Shown here: positions 7,596 through 11,910 of the stretch, piece by piece | Layout of the letters: every line of letters starts with the position of its first letter | How positions within the stretch are numbered: position 1 is the stretch's first letter | NCBI GenBank assembly: GCA_002351365.1 | Contig: DEGE01000030.1 | Coordinates: forward strand, 50,289-62,198 | From: Candidatus Saccharibacteria bacterium UBA2834 | GTDB taxonomy: Bacteria; Patescibacteriota; Saccharimonadia; Saccharimonadales; Saccharimonadaceae | Reading direction: 5' to 3' | DNA length: 11,910 bases | The notes under the pieces: model-generated | Seen by the model: the letters and a program-made list of their open reading frames with translations, nothing else | Databases searched by the model: none | What the model was told of the DNA's origin: nothing | Made by a program: the position numbers and the translations under genes

Positions 7596-8491
7596 TGAAA
7601 CGCAAAACCACCAAAAAAGGCTTTACGATTATTGAGACAACGCTCGCAACCATGTTCCTTGGCGTGATTGTATTATCGGTTGCCAACTTAATTATCCAAA
7701 TGACTCATATTTATCAAAAGAGCTTAGCTTTGCGCGCAATCAATTCGACTGGGCAGCAGATTGTCGAGGATATGCAACGTAAAATTAACTCCGCCGATTA
7801 CTTATATGATATCGATACAAACCACGATGGTTACTTAGTTAATAAAGAAATTATCGATAATATGAGCAAATACTTCCGCGAATGGAATGTTGGCGCCTCT
7901 AATAGTGCTGCCGACCAGAAGCAGATTGCCGGCGCCTTCTGCGTGAGCGATTACACTTATATCTGGAATTCGCCAATTCCGTTAAAAGAGGGCAATAACA
8001 AAGGTATTTTGATTAAAGCCAAAAAACCAACTGGCAGTGGTACCGAAACGAAGCAATATAAGCTAGCCCGCGTCTTTGATCCCAACCACAGTGTCTGTGA
8101 AAATAAGTGGTTATCCTCTGATGGTGGTGCTACGAGTAACCCGAACACTAGAACATATGCCGGTGATTCATATACTATCGATATGAGTAGCTCGGACGAA
8201 CCTGTCGTAGAGCTAGTAAATAGCGATGAATCAAACTTAGCAATCTATGACCTAACGGTACATCCTATTATTCAAAGCACTGTAACAAAACAGAGCTTCG
8301 TCAGCATTTCGTTCATTCTAGCGACGGTACGAGGTGATGTTAATATTATGAGTGATGGCGATTTCTGCCGAGGTACCGGCACGGAAGATCTAGCCGACAC
8401 GGATTACTCCAGTTACGATTTCGAATATTGCGCAGTAAATAAATTCGATTTTTCAATGCGATCGGGTGGCAATTCGAATAAGAGAGGGTAA
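7595..8491 (+). CDS. Type IV pilin-like minor subunit 3 (PilW/GspJ-like position) with EF-hand-like loop
   Basis: A 298-residue prepilin. The leader MKRKTTKKG precedes FTIIETTLATMFLGVIVLSV, with Phe1 and Glu5 present. The helix continues to about residue 65 (GQQIVEDMQRKIN), as in PilW/GspJ. Residues 74-85 form a textbook 12-residue EF-hand loop, D-T-N-H-D-G-Y-L-V-N-K-E, with Asp1, Asn3, Asp5, Gly6, Leu8 and Glu12, and a predicted helix after it (IIDNMSKYF). A globular domain with four Cys follows (one each in AFCVSD, SVCENK, GDFCRG and EYCAVN), probably disulfide-bonded outside the membrane. The start is supported by the GGAGGTGAT site. It shares one base with the stop of the gene before it and is 29 bases before the next start. 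Confidence 0.87.
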   Translation: MKRKTTKKGFTIIETTLATMFLGVIVLSVANLIIQMTHIYQKSLALRAINSTGQQIVEDMQRKINSADYLYDIDTNHDGYLVNKEIIDNMSKYFREWNVGASNSAADQKQIAGAFCVSDYTYIWNSPIPLKEGNNKGILIKAKKPTGSGTETKQYKLARVFDPNHSVCENKWLSSDGGATSNPNTRTYAGDSYTIDMSSSDEPVVELVNSDESNLAIYDLTVHPIIQSTVTKQSFVSISFILATVRGDVNIMSDGDFCRGTGTEDLADTDYSSYDFEYCAVNKFDFSMRSGGNSNKRG

Positions 8492-8520
8492 AATAATAAA
8501 AAATGGAAGAGAGAGGTAAT

Positions 8521-9963
8521 ATGAAATATCAAACACAAACGAAGGAAGGTGCGGCGGCAATCTACACGGTCGTATTCTTCTGTTTGCTGATCGGTATTGT
8601 CACGATTGGTTTCGTCAGCATTATGATGCAAGACATCATTAGTTCAACAAACTATGACTTGTCCCAATCCGCCTATGATGCGGCTTTAGCAGGTGTAGAA
8701 GATGCGAAAGTATTATTGCTGAAATATAACACGTGCATGTCGAACGAGGAACGCCTCTCTGGTGGTAAATGTCAGAGTATTATCGATAAAATCAATACTG
8801 CCGGTTCCAGTGATGACTGTGACCTTGTCGGTAGCAACAACGGTCGTCAATCCGGCGAACACGAAACCCTCATCCAAAGCCAAAATACCGGCGGGCGCAA
8901 TGATTCTAGGGCGCTTGCTGAAAGCATTGATATGGCCTACACCTGCGTTAAGCTCTCTCTCGCATCTGATGATTATCTCGGCACCCTTACCGAGACATCT
9001 GATGTAAAAATTATTCCTCTCCGCACTGGTGTTGGCAGTGCTTACAATGATGCTGGTTCAAACGGTGAATTCAACCGTATCCGCATTGAATGGTACAGCG
9101 AAGAAGACAACCGCACAGTGCGTGATTTGGCCAACTATACGTCGGTATATAGTTCGATGACCGATAGTCGCACTTTCACGACTTCCAAAACTGCCATGGG
9201 CGGCACGGAGGGGAAGTGGCGCAACTTCGGTCAGTCTGCCACCATTGCGCCGCCAATTCGCGTAGGTATTATTCAGACAGATGAAACTTTCCGTTATTAC
9301 GATTTCGATACGCCTAACATCTATGGTGACGAGGTCTACACCGATCGCGGCACACTCGTGCTCCGCCCAATCAAAGGTGGCGATACATTGCCTGAAAACC
9401 ACATTACGAGCAACACGTCGAACGGTTTTGGCGGCTCAGTGATGTCCAGCTTCAGCGATTACACTTCCGGTCGAAATGCCATTAATAGCCCCTACGATGT
9501 TTGGTGCCACGATAGCACTCAAATGGCGGATAAAGGCGACCTCTACTCGTGCAGGGCCGAAATCGATGTGCCGCATACGAAGTTTGGCACAACTAATAAC
9601 GCTACACGTTTCCTGACGCTTTCATCCTTCTATGGTAAACCAGACACTTCCTTCCGTATTCAATTACTCCAATGTGATGATTCGGGTTGTAAAGTAGTTA
9701 AGTTTGTTGGCGTCCAGTCTATGGTTGATGCAACAGGCCGCGCTAATGACCTCTTCCGTCGCGTCGAAGCTCGTATTGAGTTACAGGATGTTAGCTATCC
9801 ATTTGTCAAATATGGCCTTAGTGTTTATGGTAGCGGAACTGGCGAGGGTGAAATCTTCAAGAACTATTGGGCTACCAGCAACTGTTGGTATAAAGATAAA
9901 GGTGTCGCGCACAGCTGCGCCGATTACTACAAGCCAAGTCCAAACTCAAACGGTAACTTCTAA
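8521..9963 (+). CDS. PilX/GspK-like minor pilin lacking Glu5
   Basis: A 480-residue protein with a PilX-type N-terminus: leader MKYQTQTKEG, then AAAIYTVVFFCLLIGIVTIGF, a long hydrophobic helix, and an alanine-rich amphipathic helix (SQSAYDAALAGVEDAKVLL). If cleaved after the Gly, mature residue 5 is Tyr, not Glu, which in the GspK family marks the subunit at the filament tip. At about 440 mature residues it is much the largest of the four, also like GspK. The rest is an external domain with about ten Cys, several as close pairs (CDLV, LLQCDDSGCK, NCWYKD...HSC). I prefer ATG 8521, preceded by GAGAGGT, over ATG 8503, which has no well-placed ribosome site but does have a TAAAAT box 9 bases upstream (8489-8494). 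It is last in the operon and ends at a strong terminator. Confidence 0.83.
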   Translation: MKYQTQTKEGAAAIYTVVFFCLLIGIVTIGFVSIMMQDIISSTNYDLSQSAYDAALAGVEDAKVLLLKYNTCMSNEERLSGGKCQSIIDKINTAGSSDDCDLVGSNNGRQSGEHETLIQSQNTGGRNDSRALAESIDMAYTCVKLSLASDDYLGTLTETSDVKIIPLRTGVGSAYNDAGSNGEFNRIRIEWYSEEDNRTVRDLANYTSVYSSMTDSRTFTTSKTAMGGTEGKWRNFGQSATIAPPIRVGIIQTDETFRYYDFDTPNIYGDEVYTDRGTLVLRPIKGGDTLPENHITSNTSNGFGGSVMSSFSDYTSGRNAINSPYDVWCHDSTQMADKGDLYSCRAEIDVPHTKFGTTNNATRFLTLSSFYGKPDTSFRIQLLQCDDSGCKVVKFVGVQSMVDATGRANDLFRRVEARIELQDVSYPFVKYGLSVYGSGTGEGEIFKNYWATSNCWYKDKGVAHSCADYYKPSPNSNGNF

Positions 9964-9968
9964 AAAAC

Positions 9969-10001
9969 AAAAAATCTCCCGCGGTCGGCGGGGGATTTTT
10001 T
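9969..10001. terminator. Two-way intrinsic terminator between convergent genes
   Basis: A 14-bp stem (9969-9982 with 9988-10001, one G-T wobble) with a 5-nt loop. The GC-rich core is flanked by an A-tract on the left and a T-tract on the right, so it works on both strands. It ends the pilin operon on the plus strand and the kinase-like gene (stop at 10012-10014) on the minus strand. Confidence 0.92.
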
Positions 10002-10011
10002 ATGATGCAGA

Positions 10012-10533
10012 TTAATACCTGCTAATTGCGTCAACGACATTATTAATATCAAGATTAGAAGTATCGATTTTAATTGTGTCTAGTTCGTCGTATTCCGGCA
10101 ACAAGGCGAGGCTTCTGGCGAGCGCATCTGCGTCGCGCTTGCCGATTTTAATATCTTTTGCGATGCGCTGCTTTAGTGCTTCCGGACTACAAACTAGCGA
10201 AATAGGGCAGAGCTGGCAATTTTCAAGATTAAGCCTCGATTTAATAGCATCAATTGCGCCCTGCTTATTTAGTATCCAGCAGAAGATAATATTATCGTAA
10301 GCACTACAATTTATAAAATTATTCAGGGCGTGCGTAATATTGTCGATCACGATCTTTTTGGTTTCAGTAGTAGCTATGAGCGGGTCGGAATACCAGCACC
10401 AGTCGCCATCCAGAAATACAGAGTTTGGTAATTTCTTGTTAAGGATACGACAAGTTGCGGTTTTGCCTGTTCCCATCACTCCGCCAATCAGATAAAGTTT
10501 CTTGTTAGCTCTAGCTTCATTGTTCAAATCCAT
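10012..10533 (-). CDS. P-loop nucleotide/small-molecule kinase-like protein
   Basis: A 173-residue soluble P-loop protein. Walker A is G-V-M-G-T-G-K-T at residues 18-25 after a hydrophobic strand (KKLYLIGG), and LDGDWCW at 41-47 is the strand-2 motif. A strand NIIFCWI follows, then a lid-like region with spaced Arg (KQRIAKDIKIGKRDADALARS). The size and order fit small AAA_33/AAA_18-type kinases, and the GDWCW plus IIFCW pair recalls a family I know mainly from Firmicutes. The substrate is unknown. ATG at 10533 is chosen because ATGAGGT just upstream gives a Shine-Dalgarno-like site; ATG at 10545 would add four residues and has none. It lies downstream of tRNA-Leu, behind that gene's terminator. 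A TATTAT box (10544-10549) could give it its own nearly leaderless start. Confidence 0.82.
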   Translation of the reverse strand: MDLNNEARANKKLYLIGGVMGTGKTATCRILNKKLPNSVFLDGDWCWYSDPLIATTETKKIVIDNITHALNNFINCSAYDNIIFCWILNKQGAIDAIKSRLNLENCQLCPISLVCSPEALKQRIAKDIKIGKRDADALARSLALLPEYDELDTIKIDTSNLDINNVVDAISRY

Positions 10534-10548
10534 TTGTGACCTCATAAT

Positions 10549-10572
10549 AAAAAAGTTCGAATCAAATCGAAC
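10549..10572 (-). terminator. Intrinsic terminator of tRNA-Leu
   Basis: On the minus strand GTTCGA (10567-10572) pairs with TCGAAC (10555-10560) around a 6-nt loop and is followed by six T (10549-10554). It starts 12 bases past the CCA end of the tRNA. The stem is short, so some read-through into the kinase-like gene is possible. Confidence 0.75.
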
Positions 10573-10583
10573 AAGCTCTTAAG

Positions 10584-10669
10584 TGGTGCCCGCGACTGGA
10601 CTCGAACCAGCACATACTAGGTACACTAGCACCTGAAGCTAGCGCGTCTACCAATTCCGCCACGCGGGC
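10584..10669 (-). tRNA. tRNA-Leu(CAG), CCA encoded
   Basis: The acceptor stem GCCCGCG (10663-10669) pairs with CGCGGGC. The discriminator A is at 10587 and CCA at 10584-10586. The D-arm reads GGCGGAATTGGTAGACGC and the anticodon arm CTAGC-TTCAGGT-GCTAG, giving anticodon CAG, which reads CTG. A long variable arm (about GTAC-CTA-GTAT) marks it as class II. The T-arm is GCTGG-TTCGAGT-CCAGT. All arms pair well, and the molecule is strikingly like E. coli tRNA-Leu(CAG) in the D and anticodon arms. It has its own promoter and terminator. Confidence 0.96.
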
Positions 10670-10677
10670 ATGACTAT

Positions 10678-10686
10678 ATTTTAGCA
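10678..10686 (-). promoter_or_regulatory. Extended -10 promoter of tRNA-Leu
   Basis: On the minus strand TGC-TAAAAT (10686 down to 10678) is identical to the box before the gene at 1196. The predicted +1 is 10671, only two bases before G1 of the tRNA, so the 5' leader would be very short. Confidence 0.7.
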
Positions 10687-10706
10687 CACCCCTTAAAAGA
10701 TATGTT

Positions 10707-10749
10707 AAAAGGGCCACCGCCCCAGTCCGAAAACTGGTTTGGTGACCCT
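10707..10749 (-). terminator. Nested (branched) intrinsic terminator
   Basis: On the minus strand an outer 9-bp stem (AGGGTCACC with GGTGGCCCT, one G-T wobble; 10741-10749 with 10710-10718) encloses an inner 5-bp hairpin CCAGT/ACTGG (10733-10737 with 10722-10726). TTTT follows at 10707-10710. It starts 15 bases after the stop codon of the small membrane-protein gene. Confidence 0.8.
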
Positions 10750-10764
10750 GCGGAAAAAGGGATG

Positions 10765-11115
10765 TTACTGCGGTGCGATATACTTGATATCCTGAAGGAT
10801 TCCACCTTCCACCACATAGGCGTGGCCGTTCTTGGTGAAACTGCCCGTATGGGCCGTATCGTCAAGATTCACGACTTTCGTGCGGCCGGTTTCCTCGTCC
10901 ATGATGGTCAGCGTCGACTCGCCCACATATACCACCTCATAAGTGGAGACTTTGGTCGGCATCAGAACCGATAAAGTCATAATGGCGGCGAGCGCGATGG
11001 CTACCACGAATCCAGTGGTTGTCAGCGCGGGCTTCTCTTTCTTCCTGCCGTAGCTGAAAAGGATAATCGCGAGTACAATCGCGATGCAGCAACCGATAAC
11101 AAGAACAATACTCAT
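10765..11115 (-). CDS. Small membrane protein, two TM helices, external beta-rich tail; function unknown
   Basis: A 116-residue protein I do not recognise. TM1 is about residues 3-21 (IVLVIGCCIAIVLAIILF), then a basic loop (GRKKEK) that should be cytoplasmic, and TM2 about 34-51 (TGFVVAIALAAIMTLSVLM). Both termini should therefore lie outside. Residues 55-116 (STYEVVYVGESTLTIMDEE, TKVVNLDD, GHAYVVEGG, IKYIAPQ) alternate like a small beta domain. AAGGAGG nine bases before the ATG supports this start. The gene is GC-richer than its neighbours: 35 and 36 G+C in the 60-base stretches at 10801 and 10981, against 28 of 60 at 11401 in the RNase H gene. It has its own promoter, leader and terminator, so it is an independent unit between tRNA-Leu and RNase HI. 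Recent transfer or high expression could explain the composition. Confidence 0.75.
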   Translation of the reverse strand: MSIVLVIGCCIAIVLAIILFSYGRKKEKPALTTTGFVVAIALAAIMTLSVLMPTKVSTYEVVYVGESTLTIMDEETGRTKVVNLDDTAHTGSFTKNGHAYVVEGGILQDIKYIAPQ

Positions 11116-11124
11116 TTCAAAGCC

Positions 11125-11131
11125 CCTCCTT
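11125..11131 (-). promoter_or_regulatory. Shine-Dalgarno AAGGAGG for the small membrane protein
   Basis: AAGGAGG on the minus strand, nine bases before the ATG at 11113-11115. Upstream in the leader a 6-bp hairpin (11143-11148 with 11154-11159, loop of 5) stays clear of it. Confidence 0.65.
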
Positions 11132-11188
11132 TCGAATAATTAACCCCAGGGATTGGGGTCGACACGAGCAGAAATGTGTATCATATTC

Positions 11189-11217
11189 ATTATATCACAA
11201 AACGCCAGAAAATGCAA
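11189..11217 (-). promoter_or_regulatory. Promoter of the small membrane-protein gene
   Basis: On the minus strand TGA-TATAAT occupies 11197 down to 11189, with TTGCAT at 11217-11212 as -35 and a 17-bp spacer. The predicted +1 is 11182, giving a leader of about 67 bases. This is the one gene here whose leader and ribosome site look conventional. Confidence 0.7.
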
Positions 11218-11229
11218 GTTCATATCTTG

Positions 11230-11238
11230 TGCTATACT
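11230..11238 (+). promoter_or_regulatory. Extended -10 promoter of RNase HI, near-leaderless
   Basis: TGC-TATACT at 11230-11238 puts +1 at about 11245, three bases before ATG 11248. There is no Shine-Dalgarno sequence. It faces away from the promoter at 11189-11217. Confidence 0.6.
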
Positions 11239-11247
11239 GAAATTAAT

Positions 11248-11664
11248 ATGGCTACATTCTATACTGACGGCAGTGCAAATCCTAATCCGGGGCCAGGCGG
11301 TTATGCTGTAATATGCGATGGCAATCCAGTAGCTCTTGGCAGGGAAGCGGATTCAACTAATATTCGCATGGAGGCGAAAGCTTTAATTGCGGCCTATGGG
11401 CTAGCGGCGGCCGGTGATGAAATCCTTACCGATAGTGAATTTTGGGTAAATGTGGTAACTAAATGGGCGCCAGGCTGGAAGGCGAATGGCTGGACTAAGA
11501 AAAGTGGCGCAATTAAGAATCTCGAGTTAGTTCAGGAACTTTATGCGGCCTACCTAGCAAAGCCGGAAGTAAAACTAACTTGGACGCGCGGACACGTTGG
11601 CACAGACGGTAACGAATTAGCAGACGAGTGGGCAAACAAAGCACGCAAAGGAGCAACTCTATGA
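11248..11664 (+). CDS. rnhA: Ribonuclease HI
   Basis: A 138-residue type 1 ribonuclease H, which cuts the RNA strand of RNA-DNA hybrids (Okazaki primers, R-loops) in the cytoplasm using two metal ions. The start MATFYTDGSANPNPGPGGYA holds the first catalytic Asp (D7); E42 (RMEAKAL), D62 (LTDSEFW) and D126 (NELADEW) complete the DEDD set. H116 in RGHVG matches the catalytic E. coli His124 by its spacing to D126. The basic handle is present (APGWKANGWTKKSG). Length is a little under E. coli (155), with a shorter C-terminus. ATG 11248 is chosen because the -10 box ends nine bases before it and the conserved fold starts at once; a start at GTG 11176 would lie upstream of the promoter. Its TGA overlaps the next ATG (ATGA), so the two are probably coupled. 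Confidence 0.95.
   Translation: MATFYTDGSANPNPGPGGYAVICDGNPVALGREADSTNIRMEAKALIAAYGLAAAGDEILTDSEFWVNVVTKWAPGWKANGWTKKSGAIKNLELVQELYAAYLAKPEVKLTWTRGHVGTDGNELADEWANKARKGATL
11647..11653 (+). promoter_or_regulatory. Shine-Dalgarno AAAGGAG for the downstream gene
   Basis: AAAGGAG inside the end of the RNase HI gene, seven bases before ATG 11661. It fixes the start of the truncated gene at the window edge. Confidence 0.7.
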
Positions 11665-11910
11665 AACGATCAATCGTTAAAATGAAATTAAATAGTCGGT
11701 CCGACTTTATTGCCACGCTCGGCGAGATTAACCTTGAATTCAGTGAACCATATTGGCAACACGATCGTATTTTTGTGCCGCGTAATTTTAACCGAGACAA
11801 GTCAATGCCGCGGTTATCTTTGCGTACAATAGTTAAAAACCCAGAGAAAGAAGCCACCTACGCCTTAGTGTTGCGCCGTCACTACGAAGATAAGAAGCTT
11901 GATATTGTCG
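11661..11910 (+). CDS. Probable CYTH-domain protein, 3' end outside window
   Basis: An open frame of 83 codons starts at ATG 11661 with a good ribosome site and the ATGA overlap with RNase HI, and runs off the window. The visible protein begins MKRSIVKMKLNSRSDFIA. It continues with LEFSEPYWQHDRIFVP, PRLSLRTIV and YALVLRRHYEDKKLDIV. The order of a Q.D.(Y/F) element, an R-L-x-L-R strand and an L-x-L-R-R strand fits the CYTH/triphosphate tunnel fold (class IV adenylate cyclase, thiamine triphosphatase). The usual N-terminal ExExK is not clear: EINLEF is the nearest. No signal peptide or membrane helix is seen. The family assignment is tentative; the reading frame is well supported. Confidence 0.7.
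   Translation, partial: MKRSIVKMKLNSRSDFIATLGEINLEFSEPYWQHDRIFVPRNFNRDKSMPRLSLRTIVKNPEKEATYALVLRRHYEDKKLDIV

Noticed and set aside
10691..10712. Imperfect palindrome CCTTAAAAGATATGTTAAAAGG
   Set aside because: Only four end pairs hold before mismatches; the region is explained by the terminator and the tRNA promoter.
11176..11247. GTG 11176 as the start of RNase HI
   Set aside because: It would add 24 residues absent from the family and would start before the -10 box.
1..11910. Prophage, transposon or CRISPR array
   Set aside because: No integrase, transposase, phage structural gene, terminal repeats or regularly spaced repeats were seen on either strand.

Overview
The window looks like a Patescibacteria (CPR) chromosome, most likely Candidatus Saccharibacteria (TM7). 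This assignment is inference from style and was not searched. It rests on long cysteine-containing secreted proteins of no named family, a minor-pilin cassette with a G^DTLVEV-type prepilin, and extended -10 promoters (TGC-TAAAAT, TGC-TATACT) whose predicted +1 falls on or within 3 nt of the start codon. TGA is used as a stop in ATGA gene overlaps and Trp is TGG, which argues against the recoded Absconditabacteria/Gracilibacteria code. By eye the DNA is mid-GC except one GC-richer gene near 10.8-11.1 kb.

Left part (1-5676): the 3' end of one large surface protein gene. It is followed by a gene for a single-pass membrane protein with a cytoplasmic coiled coil and an external TPR-like domain, and, overlapping it by ATGA, a 1223-residue secreted multidomain protein. 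The two large proteins share a C-terminal module of about 360 residues ending in the same ELPTRY tail. A 17-bp inverted repeat surrounds the promoter and start codon of the membrane-protein gene.

Middle (5683-10001): a perfect 13-bp hairpin, a leaderless promoter, then four co-directional, tightly packed genes for type IV pilin-like proteins. The order resembles GspH-I-J-K or the FimU/PilV/PilW/PilX minor pilins. The last lacks Glu5, as tip-capping subunits do, and two of the others carry EF-hand-like loops. A strong two-way terminator ends the cassette. Together with the secreted proteins upstream, the likely picture is a type IV pilus tip or adhesion apparatus. The pilus motor, major pilin and prepilin peptidase are not in this window.

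Right part (10012-11910): on the minus strand lie a P-loop kinase-like protein, tRNA-Leu(CAG) with its own promoter and terminator, and a GC-richer two-TM small protein with a nested terminator. Divergently, on the plus strand, lie RNase HI and, overlapping by ATGA, the start of a probable CYTH-domain protein cut off by the window edge.
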